From Methanobacteriota archaeon (GTDB taxonomy: Archaea; Hydrothermarchaeota; Hydrothermarchaeia; Hydrothermarchaeales; BMS3B), in assembly GCA_013152995.1 (NCBI GenBank), contig JAADFH010000052.1, forward strand, positions 1 to 5,719: 5,719 bases of DNA. Reading direction: 5' to 3'. The notes below the pieces were generated by a model, which was given only the letters and a program-made list of their open reading frames with translations, was not told the origin of the DNA and ran no database searches. The position numbers and the translations under genes were made by a program. This document shows positions 1 to 5,719 of this stretch, piece after piece (the stretch's first letter is position 1; the number at the start of each line of letters is the position of its first letter).

Positions 1-36
1 GAGCCAACGAAACAGCCAAGCCCGGTGAGGAGGTGA
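1..36 (+). CDS. Probable C-terminal tail of an upstream gene (partial)
   Basis: Reading from base 1 in frame 1 gives an 11-residue tail (EPTKQPSPVRR) that ends at TGA 34-36, inside the ribosome binding site of the next gene. That is a typical tight operon junction. Frame 3 is also open from base 3 to a TAG at 96-98 and would give a longer, partly hydrophobic tail overlapping the next gene by 56 bases. The sequence alone does not settle which frame is real, and neither tail is long enough to identify a family. Frame 1 is preferred because it needs no long overlap. Confidence 0.4.
   Translation, partial: EPTKQPSPVRR
27..36 (+). promoter_or_regulatory. Strong Shine-Dalgarno site for the lipoprotein gene
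   Basis: The sequence GAGGAGGTGA is an almost perfect anti-16S match and ends 6 bases before the GTG at 43. It fixes GTG as the start of the following gene, although a GTG start with an AT-richer leader looks weak at first sight. Confidence 0.75.
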
Positions 37-42
37 AAAAGC

Positions 43-483
43 GTGGGTTCATTACCATTTCCAAGATACTTGCCTTTATTGCTGATCTTATCTCTTAGTG
101 TCTCGGCGTGTGTGAATATTCAGCCAAAGAAGGTGAACGCCGTGGTGGTTGAAGTGGCGGCGGCAGACAACCAGCTCCTGGAGCACACCGTGAAGCTCAG
201 GCTGATAGAGACCTCTCCGGGAGCCTGCCCGGGGGTTGACTATCCCCCCTTCATAGCCTTCAGGGTCACCGTCTACGACAGCAACGGCAGAGCCCATGCA
301 ACCTGCTGGGGGCTCGTGGAGTACCGCGGGGATGACGTTTACAGGGCGGTTCTGTATACAGAAGACGGCTATTCCCCATCTCCGGGGGACAGGGCAAGGT
401 ATTATATAAGCCTCAGGGGGAGGAATGTTAAGTGGTCTGCCAGCTACGTGGATGGAGAGGCTGTTCTGGAGGGTGAAGAATGA
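43..483 (+). CDS. Small predicted secreted lipoprotein, function unknown
   Basis: A 146-residue protein of no family I recognise. The N-terminus is an export signal: a hydrophobic run at residues 10-20 followed by VSAC at 20-23, which fits a lipobox with Cys23 as the lipidated residue. Only one basic residue (Arg8) precedes the hydrophobic core, so the n-region is weak. The mature part is short and looks beta-rich. Cys62 and Cys88 could form a disulfide outside the cell. The GTG start is chosen from the strong Shine-Dalgarno at 27-36 and because it captures the whole signal peptide. The first 30 or so codons are AT-richer than the rest (TTA, TTG, ATT), which may reflect the hydrophobic leader or a need for an unfolded mRNA start. 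The stop overlaps the start of the next gene as ATGA, so the two products are probably made together and may interact at the cell surface. This is inferred; no function can be named. Confidence 0.8.
   Translation: MGSLPFPRYLPLLLILSLSVSACVNIQPKKVNAVVVEVAAADNQLLEHTVKLRLIETSPGACPGVDYPPFIAFRVTVYDSNGRAHATCWGLVEYRGDDVYRAVLYTEDGYSPSPGDRARYYISLRGRNVKWSASYVDGEAVLEGEE
468..476 (+). promoter_or_regulatory. Ribosome binding site within the end of the lipoprotein gene
   Basis: GGAGGGTGA lies in the last codons of the lipoprotein gene. Its GGAGGG core is 6 bases from the ATG at 480. With the ATGA stop/start overlap it supports translational coupling of the two envelope genes. Confidence 0.6.
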
Positions 484-2075
484 GGAGTGCTCTGATGTTT
501 CTTCTGGCAATGATGCTTCTGCCCGTGGTGCATGCGGACGAAGCCTACATCCCGGGCAACTACAGCACCACGCCCGTGTTTTCTCCAGGAGACACGGTTG
601 AGGTAAATGTGGTTCTGGAGGATGTTGAACACGCTGGCTTTGTGGCTGTGAATTATTACCTCATAATCTACACAACCACCCCCAGCCTTGAGGTGATGGA
701 CGTCGTAACCTGGAACGTGCGCTACAAGAAGCGCCTCAGCAGGGTTAACGTGACCATTCCCTACACCATACCCGCGGGGTGGAGAGAGGGCACCTACTTC
801 ATAAAGGTCAGAGCCTACGACGTGGCGGATGAGCAGAAGGTCAGGAAGATGTACGTCAAGGCTCTGGACTGGTACTCCCCAGAGTACGAGCTGGTCAGGA
901 AGTTCAGGTCGCTGCCCGAGGGAGAGAATGTTGGGGGCTATGATGAGTTCACCAAGGGGGAGAGCATCGCAACTTTAGTGCTCAGCAGGACGCTGCGCTT
1001 CAGGCTTGAGAGGCAGGCTGAGGTTAAGCCGGGCGTTGAAACCCAGAGGTATCCGGTGAACGTGAGCTACCTGCTGGACGGTAAACCAGTGGCTCAGCCC
1101 AGGTTCCTGGCAGACAGAAGCTTGGGGTTCAACTTTTCGGTGGGAAATGCGGTGCACTCCGGCGTGGTTGCGCTTGACTACCAGTTTGTGGTGGTCTCCA
1201 GGGACGGCAGGGAGGTGAAGTACTCCACCGGCACCACCCGCTACCTGCGCTTCAGCGGGAAGGAGGTGAGCAGGGTGTTCACCGACGTGCTTCCCGAGTA
1301 CTACCTGATAGTCAGGGTGTACGACAGAGCCAACGAGGAGCCGCTGCAGAGGTTCCTGAAGAACCTGCTTGAGGGCAGGGAGTACGACACCCGCAAGATA
1401 GACGCCTACCGCAGGGTGCGTGAGGGCGAGGACGTGGGAGATGAGCCCTACAGGGTGCTCGGCGTGCTCAAGCCCAGAACCCAGGACACCCTGGTGTACT
1501 TTGCGAGGATACCCTTTGAGGTGGTGCCCCAGCTTGAGGCTAAGGTTGAGGGACCGGTGGTTAAGTACCTCAGCATAGAGCCCAGCAAGTTCGTGCTGGT
1601 GCAGGGCGAGCCCCTGACGGTGAAGGTGAAGCTCAAGAACCTGGGCAAAGAGGGTATGGTGGATGTGGTGCTTCTTGTGAGGGGCGAAGCCAAGGGCTAC
1701 GAGCTCAGGAAGAGCATCTTCATGAAGCCCGGCGAGGCTGGCGAGGTGGACTTCAACCTCACCATGCCCCTGAGCGAGGGTCCCTGGAAGCTCTCCATCG
1801 CAAACACAAGCCTCCGTGAGGTGGTGCTGGTCCAGAGCAGGGAGGTGGTGGAGCGGATGAAGGAGTTTGAGAAGGAGTTTGAGCCGGTGAAGGTGCAGAA
1901 GCCAAAGCTACCGCTGGTGATTCTCGCCCTCGCCACCGCCGGCGTGCTCGCCTTTGCCTACCTCATGCGGAGGAAGCACGGCAGGCTCCCGTCTGAGCTG
2001 GCTCTGCCGGTTGCTGTGGCGGTGGTGGTTCAGCTGGTGCTGATAGCACTCTACCTGGTGTACCTGAGCACCTGA
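480..2075 (+). CDS. Membrane-anchored surface protein with duplicated beta domain
   Basis: A 531-residue envelope protein of unknown function. Residues 1-19 are a signal peptide ending HA, with cleavage expected before Asp20. Two copies of one domain follow, at about 32-181 and 212-352. Both copies carry an alternating hydrophobic strand (HAGFVAVNYYLIIY near 51-64; HSGVVALDYQFVVV near 226-239), then a Y-x-I-x-V-R-x-Y-D element (106-114; 275-282), a basic or charged helix, and a GE-(N/D)-VG turn (148-152; 316-320). Residues 363-450 resemble the CARDB/NEW3 class of Ig-like adhesion domains. A charged, possibly coiled-coil stretch at 453-470 leads to two membrane helices (about 477-496 and 508-529) joined by a short basic loop (RRKHGR), so the loop is probably cytoplasmic and the large domain outside. 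Several N-x-S/T sequons (residues 27, 90, 194, 218, 426, 442) would allow archaeal N-glycosylation. The gene overlaps the lipoprotein gene by 4 bases. The topology and duplication are read from the sequence; a structural, adhesive or sensory role is a guess. Confidence 0.85.
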   Translation: MRSALMFLLAMMLLPVVHADEAYIPGNYSTTPVFSPGDTVEVNVVLEDVEHAGFVAVNYYLIIYTTTPSLEVMDVVTWNVRYKKRLSRVNVTIPYTIPAGWREGTYFIKVRAYDVADEQKVRKMYVKALDWYSPEYELVRKFRSLPEGENVGGYDEFTKGESIATLVLSRTLRFRLERQAEVKPGVETQRYPVNVSYLLDGKPVAQPRFLADRSLGFNFSVGNAVHSGVVALDYQFVVVSRDGREVKYSTGTTRYLRFSGKEVSRVFTDVLPEYYLIVRVYDRANEEPLQRFLKNLLEGREYDTRKIDAYRRVREGEDVGDEPYRVLGVLKPRTQDTLVYFARIPFEVVPQLEAKVEGPVVKYLSIEPSKFVLVQGEPLTVKVKLKNLGKEGMVDVVLLVRGEAKGYELRKSIFMKPGEAGEVDFNLTMPLSEGPWKLSIANTSLREVVLVQSREVVERMKEFEKEFEPVKVQKPKLPLVILALATAGVLAFAYLMRRKHGRLPSELALPVAVAVVVQLVLIALYLVYLST

Positions 2076-2110
2076 GAGCAACCCCTTTATTTCCACTGGA
2101 GCCTCTGGAC
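2076..2110. terminator. Short convergent junction with a weak T-rich tract
   Basis: Only 35 bases separate two convergent stop codons. The gap holds CCCCTTTATTTCC (2082-2094), a modest T-rich run on the plus strand that could help archaeal intrinsic termination of the envelope operon. No hairpin is obvious, and the minus strand has no T-run of its own here, so the ligase transcript probably ends inside the opposing gene. Confidence 0.25.
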
Positions 2111-3775
2111 CTACCTGCCCTGGGACTCGTAGAGCTCCCTCACCCTCTGCAGGGTGTCTGCCTCCTCCGGCGACTTGTCCTCCCTCACCCTGACAACCCT
2201 CGGAAAGCGCAGCGCAAACCCGCTGGCGTAGTTGGGGGAGCGCTGAATCTCCTGGTATGCAACCTCCACCACCACCTCCGGCTTGAGCCTGACCTCCTCA
2301 GCCTCCTGGGAGATTATCAGGGGCTTGAGCATGTCTGTGAACTCCTGTAGCTGCTCCTCCGTAACCCCCGTGCCAACCCTCCCCACGGGCAGGAGCTCGC
2401 CAGTGTCCTCGTCCCTGGCGCTGAGCTCGTAGCTGCTCAGCCACCCGGCACGCTTTCCTGTGCCCCAAACAGCCCCCGTGATTACCAGGTCAAGCGTCTC
2501 CATCAGCGCCTTGAGCTTGTACATGTAGCCCACCCTTGCACCAGGCACGTAGGGTGCGCTCAGGCTCTTCAGCATTATCCCCTCGTGCCCCATCTCCAGC
2601 GCCTTCTCATAGAACCCCTCAGCCTCCTTCACGCTTGAGGTGACCAGCTGCTCCGCAAGCTCAAACCCGTGCTCCTGCTCCACCGCCTGCTCCAGCCTCC
2701 TCCTGCGCTCCTCAAAGCTCAGGTCTATCAGCATCTCCCCGTTCAGGTAGAGGGCATCAAACAGGTAAACCTCAAAGGGTATCTGGGCAGCCATCTTTCT
2801 TACCTCATACTTCCTCCTGAACCTGCGCAGAATCTCCTGAAAAGCTCTCGGCTTGCCGGTTTCAGGATCAACAGCCACAGCCTCACCCTCAACCACCGCC
2901 TCCTCCGCAAGTATGCACCTTCTCGCCCTCTCTGCAACATCCGGCAGGGCATCTGTAACATTCTCCAGCCTGCGTGAGAATATCCACAGCTTCTCGCCCT
3001 TCTTGTGTATCTGCACCCTGGCACCGTCGTACTTCACCTCCACCGCCGCCTTCCTGAGCTCCTCCAGCACCTTCTCCAGGCTCGGTGCGAGCTGGGCGAG
3101 CATGGGCTTAACTGGCGTGCCGGGGCTCATCCTCACCTCTGCCAGCCCCCTCTCGCCGGCATGCTTGGCTATCCTCGCCACCTTCCCGAAGTCGCCGCAG
3201 AGCATGTATGCCCGCTCCACCGCATGGCTCGGGACAGAGAAGGCAAGCGCTATCGCATCCCTCACCAGCCCCTCAGCCACGCCAACCCTGAGCTCCCCCA
3301 GCACCGTCCTCACGATGTACCTCCCCTCTAAGGGCTCCGCATGCGAGAGCAGCTCAGCAAGAAGCTTCAGCTTCCTGTCGTGGGAGCCCTTCCCCGAGGC
3401 TCTGGCAATCTTCTCAAAGGTGCCGTACACCTCCTCCACGGTGAGCTTCTTAGAGAACAGCGTTCTCTGTACCTTGCGCTTCAGCATGGCTTCAGCTGCG
3501 CTTCCTGCGTCCCCAGCCTCAGCCACCGCCTGCTTCACCTCCCTCGGCGAGCTTCCGCAAACGAAGGCTATGGCTTCGTACAGCATGCTCGGTCCAACAC
3601 CCAGCTCAAGCCCGCTCCACTCCGGAAACACCCTGCCCATCAGCAGCCCCGCAAGTATGCCCAGCAGCTCCTCATCCGCATCCTTCAGCACCTCAGCTAT
3701 TATCTGCGTCTTCTCAATCTTGCCCGGGGTCTCCTCAAGCCTTGCATACACCCTTGCGAGTTCAATGTAGAGCAT
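2111..3775 (-). CDS. lig: ATP-dependent DNA ligase
   Basis: Seals nicks in duplex DNA by forming a ligase-AMP, then a DNA-adenylate, then the phosphodiester bond; in archaea it joins Okazaki fragments and completes repair. At 554 residues it has the usual archaeal length and layout. The N-terminal DNA-binding domain spans about 1-205. The nucleotidyltransferase domain spans about 220-420, with motif I KYDGAR (Lys248 is the adenylated residue), the motif III region EVYLFDALY (335-343), motif IV EGIMLK (398-403) and motif V around YKLK (419-422). The OB-fold spans about 425-554 and ends with an RFPRVVRVREDKSP segment (523-535), expected near the C-terminus of this family. No key residue is missing. 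The ATG overlaps the upstream gene by 14 bases and has GGAGAGG 7 bases ahead, and the N-terminus ([16 protein letters not shown]) matches how these ligases begin, so the start is firm. It is the last gene of the minus-strand operon. Confidence 0.97.
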   Translation of the reverse strand: MLYIELARVYARLEETPGKIEKTQIIAEVLKDADEELLGILAGLLMGRVFPEWSGLELGVGPSMLYEAIAFVCGSSPREVKQAVAEAGDAGSAAEAMLKRKVQRTLFSKKLTVEEVYGTFEKIARASGKGSHDRKLKLLAELLSHAEPLEGRYIVRTVLGELRVGVAEGLVRDAIALAFSVPSHAVERAYMLCGDFGKVARIAKHAGERGLAEVRMSPGTPVKPMLAQLAPSLEKVLEELRKAAVEVKYDGARVQIHKKGEKLWIFSRRLENVTDALPDVAERARRCILAEEAVVEGEAVAVDPETGKPRAFQEILRRFRRKYEVRKMAAQIPFEVYLFDALYLNGEMLIDLSFEERRRRLEQAVEQEHGFELAEQLVTSSVKEAEGFYEKALEMGHEGIMLKSLSAPYVPGARVGYMYKLKALMETLDLVITGAVWGTGKRAGWLSSYELSARDEDTGELLPVGRVGTGVTEEQLQEFTDMLKPLIISQEAEEVRLKPEVVVEVAYQEIQRSPNYASGFALRFPRVVRVREDKSPEEADTLQRVRELYESQGR

Positions 3776-4499
3776 TCCTCAACCTCTCCAGCATCTCCCC
3801 ATGCCTGCGGCACAGGCTCATGCCGAGCTGCGCCCTCACAACCTGGTGCTGCCATCTGGAGTCGTGGAGCATGCACTCATCGCTGCTGCAGAAGGCTTCG
3901 CCGAAGGCTGCGTAGAACACCACCTGCATCACGTAGCTTGCGAGCGCTCTGGCAAGCCTCTCATCTCCATGCCTGAGCCACTCTCCCGCCACCAGCTCCG
4001 CCGCAGCCTCGCTCAGGAGCGCTCTTGCAAGGTGGTACTCCCTGCTCCTTGCGGGTGCCTCAACCGCGCCGGAGACTGAGACTATGCCGGGCATGCCGAG
4101 CACCACAACGCGCAGGTGGGGTATGCGGGCATCGCAGGTTGCAATAAGCCTCTCCGTCAGCACCACGTGCACCCTGTCAAGCCTCGCCTCGCTCCTGGGC
4201 AGGAGGCTGCGCAGGTAGCTCTGCAGCAGGAGCGCATGGTACAGCACCCCCTTAGGCGTGCACCTGCCCTCCAGCACCCGCCGCTCGTACTCCACCTCAC
4301 CGTACAGCGGCTCTCTGGGCGTGTCGCTGCACGGCATGCCTGTCCTGAGGCTCGCCAGCCTTCTGGCGCACTCCTCAGGCGAGGCAGCAAACCTCCTCAG
4401 GAACTCCCCCCTGAGCTCCGCTCTTATCCCGATGCCCTCAAGCAGCTCATGCACCTGCTCCAGCTCTGCACCCGCATCGGCGTAGAGCATAACCTTCAT
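3762..4499 (-). CDS. Archaemetzincin-like protein lacking the protease zinc site
   Basis: A 245-residue protein, predicted soluble, with no signal peptide or membrane helix. The C-terminal part resembles the end of archaemetzincins, where HExxHxxGxxH is followed at once by C-x4-C and later C-x2-C. Here C-x4-C is Cys204/Cys209, and Cys230 with His233 form C-x2-H, so a structural zinc site seems kept. The Gly of the zinc helix is also kept (Gly200). The three zinc histidines and the catalytic Glu are replaced (Val193, Val194, Ala197, Phe203), so peptidase activity by the metzincin mechanism is unlikely. The middle ([20 protein letters not shown], 125-144, then a [11 protein letters not shown] stretch) fits the beta core ahead of the zinc helix. 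I believe NCBI/Pfam names a related archaeal group DUF6775, 'putative metallopeptidase', but that is from memory. The ATG overlaps the thi4 stop as ATGA, with GAGGG 9 bases ahead, and the 3' end overlaps lig by 14 bases. Role unknown; it may bind a protein, peptide or nucleic acid rather than cut. Confidence 0.8.
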   Translation of the reverse strand: MKVMLYADAGAELEQVHELLEGIGIRAELRGEFLRRFAASPEECARRLASLRTGMPCSDTPREPLYGEVEYERRVLEGRCTPKGVLYHALLLQSYLRSLLPRSEARLDRVHVVLTERLIATCDARIPHLRVVVLGMPGIVSVSGAVEAPARSREYHLARALLSEAAAELVAGEWLRHGDERLARALASYVMQVVFYAAFGEAFCSSDECMLHDSRWQHQVVRAQLGMSLCRRHGEMLERLRNALH

Positions 4500-5281
4500 T
4501 CTTCCCTGCCCTCAAGCAGCCTGAGCGCTGCCTCGGCGGCGCGCTTGCCAGAGAGCAGCATCGCCCCGAAGGTGGGACCCATTCTGGGCAGACCATAGAC
4601 GGTGGAGACAGCCATTCCAGCAACTATCAGCCCAGGGTAAGCCTCGCCGGTGTGCTCCACCACCGCATCCTCGCTCCTCTCCACCCACATCGCCGAGTAC
4701 CCCCTGACCTCCATCAGCCCCCGCCTCACAAGCGCGCTCACCACCTCCGCATCGTGCCCCGTTGCGTCTATCACAACCTTCGCCTGCAGCGAGACGGGGT
4801 CAACGCAGGTTATCTCCCTGGGCATCGCCGAGACAGGCGTCCAGTTTATAACCACACCCGCCACCCTCTCCCCTCTTATGACCACGTCCTCCACCTTGGT
4901 CATGTTCAGGATTCTAACTCCAGCATCGCAGGCGCTGGCGATGAGCTTTGAGCATGCATGCGGACCATCTGTGACGAACAGCCCTGGAGAGTGCTCGGTG
5001 TAGGGTATCCCGAGCTCGTCCAGCACCCTGTGCGCGGGTGCTCTGACGGTTATCTTGTTCATCAGGTAGCCACCTATCCAGAACCCTCCCCCGAGGTAGT
5101 TGTTTCTCTCAACTATCAGCACCTTCACACCCCTCTGCGCCAGCTCCTTGCCGGCGCTCAGCCCCGCCGGTCCGCCTCCAACTATTATGACGTCGCTCTC
5201 CGCATGCTCCGCGAGCATGCGGGAGAACTCCTCAACAATCGCCCTGGTAACGTGCTTCTCCTCAACCCTGTCAAAGAGCAT
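4496..5281 (-). CDS. thi4: Thiamine thiazole synthase, Thi4 family
   Basis: Makes the thiazole half of thiamine (ADP-thiazole) from NAD, glycine and sulfur with bound iron; cytoplasmic. With the ATG at 5281 the protein has 261 residues, normal for archaeal Thi4. It shows the Rossmann dinucleotide motif GGGPAG (35-40), a strand ending in the acidic VERN (57-60), the Thi4 glycine loop GGGFWIGG (64-71), CVDP (159-162), DATGHDAE (172-179), and [10 protein letters not shown] (233-242). The CVDP Asp161 and the GHD His176 are the expected iron ligands. Cys159 stands where yeast Thi4 has its sacrificial Cys205 and where the sulfide-using methanogen enzymes have His. A longer form starting at GTG 5320 (274 residues) is open, but it has no ribosome site, whereas the ATG at 5281 has GGAGG 7 bases ahead and gives the usual N-terminus. 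It follows the HTH gene by 40 bases and overlaps the next gene by 4. Confidence 0.95.
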   Translation of the reverse strand: MLFDRVEEKHVTRAIVEEFSRMLAEHAESDVIIVGGGPAGLSAGKELAQRGVKVLIVERNNYLGGGFWIGGYLMNKITVRAPAHRVLDELGIPYTEHSPGLFVTDGPHACSKLIASACDAGVRILNMTKVEDVVIRGERVAGVVINWTPVSAMPREITCVDPVSLQAKVVIDATGHDAEVVSALVRRGLMEVRGYSAMWVERSEDAVVEHTGEAYPGLIVAGMAVSTVYGLPRMGPTFGAMLLSGKRAAEAALRLLEGREE

Positions 5282-5288
5282 GCTCTCG

Positions 5289-5296
5289 CCTCCTCT
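5289..5296 (-). promoter_or_regulatory. Ribosome binding site that sets the thi4 start
   Basis: AGAGGAGG on the minus strand ends 7 bases before the ATG at 5281. It lies inside the longer GTG-initiated reading frame, which has no comparable site, so it argues for the shorter Thi4. Confidence 0.7.
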
Positions 5297-5321
5297 GCAC
5301 ATGCCTACGCTAACCTGCACA

Positions 5322-5678
5322 TCAAAACTTGAACATTCTGCCCACGAGCTGAAGGCTTATCCTGCCCTCTGGCGCAATCAGCCTGAGCTCGTCCTCCTGC
5401 AGCTCAAGCACGCCCGCACCCGCAAGCGCCCTGAGAAGCGGCTCTGCCTCAAGCTCCTTGGCTGAGCTCAGCCTGAGCACGTGGGTTCTGCCAAAGCACC
5501 TGCGCTCCACCAGCCCGAGCTCCTCCAGCACCCTGCAGTGCCGGCTTACGCTGCTCACCGGCATGTCAAGCGCCCTCGCTATGGCGGAGATGTGCATCTC
5601 ACCATCGCTGAGCACCCTGAGAATCCTGCGCCTCACCTCGCTCCTCATAGCCACAACCAGGTTGTGCAGGGTGGGCAT
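5322..5678 (-). CDS. Winged-helix transcription regulator, ArsR/MarR-like
   Basis: A 118-residue DNA-binding protein. Residues 13-70 form a winged helix: helix 1 ([13 protein letters not shown]), a helix-turn-helix ([20 protein letters not shown] at 30-49, recognition helix about 41-50), then [10 protein letters not shown] and a short wing (GRTHVLRL, 63-70). The C-terminal part (about 72-118) is a small helix-strand region with no metal-binding cysteine cluster of classical ArsR proteins and no ThiN domain of the known archaeal thiamine repressors. Two cysteines (Cys48 in the recognition helix and Cys61 before the wing) could respond to redox or metal, but this is only a possibility. It is the first gene of the operon and its start codon coincides with the predicted transcript start, so no Shine-Dalgarno is expected and none is seen. 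Position ahead of thi4 suggests control of thiazole synthesis or of its own operon (inferred). Confidence 0.88.
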   Translation of the reverse strand: MPTLHNLVVAMRSEVRRRILRVLSDGEMHISAIARALDMPVSSVSRHCRVLEELGLVERRCFGRTHVLRLSSAKELEAEPLLRALAGAGVLELQEDELRLIAPEGRISLQLVGRMFKF

Positions 5679-5700
5679 GTGAAGGAGTTGGCAGGCAGCA

Positions 5701-5709
5701 GATATAAAG
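5701..5709 (-). promoter_or_regulatory. Archaeal TATA box for the HTH-thi4-lig operon
   Basis: CTTTATATC on the minus strand stands out in GC-rich sequence and matches the archaeal TATA box. Its centre (about 5705) is 27 bases from the A of the ATG at 5678, the usual TATA-to-start distance, so the transcript should be leaderless or nearly so. The BRE just upstream (CAGTCACC) is not a strong match. No other TATA-like site is seen in the gaps between the four minus-strand genes. Confidence 0.65.
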
Positions 5710-5719
5710 GTGACTGAGG

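Noticed and set aside
400..410. TATA-like TATTATATAAG inside the lipoprotein gene, a possible internal promoter for the surface protein
   Set aside because: It simply encodes Tyr-Tyr-Ile-Ser, lies about 75 bases before the next start, and the ATGA overlap already explains expression of the downstream gene.
88..510. A 140-codon minus-strand frame opposite the lipoprotein gene
   Set aside because: The plus-strand gene has a strong ribosome site, signal peptide, lipobox and coupled downstream gene; the antisense frame has none of these.
2853..3770. A 305-codon plus-strand reading frame opposite the ligase gene
   Set aside because: It lies fully antisense to a ligase with every catalytic motif intact, its product is a serine-rich low-complexity chain, and it has no credible ribosome site. 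It is a by-product of GC-rich codon use on the other strand.
3831..3928. Active zinc metallopeptidase call for the 245-residue protein
   Set aside because: The Cys pattern recalls archaemetzincin, but no HExxH occurs anywhere in the protein and the aligned positions are Val, Val, Ala and Phe.
3341..3976. A 211-codon plus-strand frame across the ligase / archaemetzincin-like junction
   Set aside because: Antisense to two well-supported genes, with a His/Arg/Leu-rich composition typical of shadow frames.
4116..4598. A 160-codon plus-strand frame opposite the archaemetzincin-like gene and thi4 end
   Set aside because: Antisense shadow with a Pro/Gln/Arg/Leu-rich product and no domain-like pattern.
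5322..5678. Classical metal-sensing ArsR repressor
   Set aside because: The winged helix fits, but the expected paired cysteines in the recognition helix (ELCVCDL-type motif) are absent; only a single Cys48 is there.

Overview
This is a GC-rich, densely coded archaeal window. It looks euryarchaeal, probably an anaerobic or thermophilic lineage related to methanogens or Archaeoglobi; I cannot fix the genus. The archaeal evidence is an ATP-dependent DNA ligase of the archaeal type, an archaeal-style Thi4 thiazole synthase, an archaemetzincin-like protein, a TATA box placed for a leaderless transcript, and strong use of AGG arginine codons and GGAGG-type ribosome binding sites. There are six complete genes in two convergent blocks, plus a few bases that are probably the tail of a gene entering from the left. 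No RNA gene, mobile element or CRISPR array is visible.

Left block, plus strand (1-2075). After the presumed tail of an upstream gene come a small predicted lipoprotein (43-483) and a 531-residue surface protein (480-2075). They overlap by ATGA. The larger protein has a signal peptide, two diverged copies of one beta-rich domain, a CARDB/NEW3-like Ig-type domain and two C-terminal membrane helices. The pair looks like one cell-envelope module of unknown function.

A 35-base gap (2076-2110) separates this block from the convergent right block.

Right block, minus strand (5719 down to 2111). A TATA box at 5701-5709 lies at the right distance to start a leaderless mRNA at the ATG of a winged-helix regulator (5322-5678). 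Downstream are a Thi4 thiazole synthase (best start 5281, not the upstream GTG at 5320), a 245-residue archaemetzincin-like protein with the zinc-protease histidines missing, and an ATP-dependent DNA ligase. The last three genes overlap by 4 and 14 bases, so they are very probably one translationally coupled operon. The two most interesting points are a cysteine at the sulfur-donor position of Thi4, where characterised methanogen enzymes carry histidine, and the apparent pseudo-peptidase between Thi4 and the ligase.
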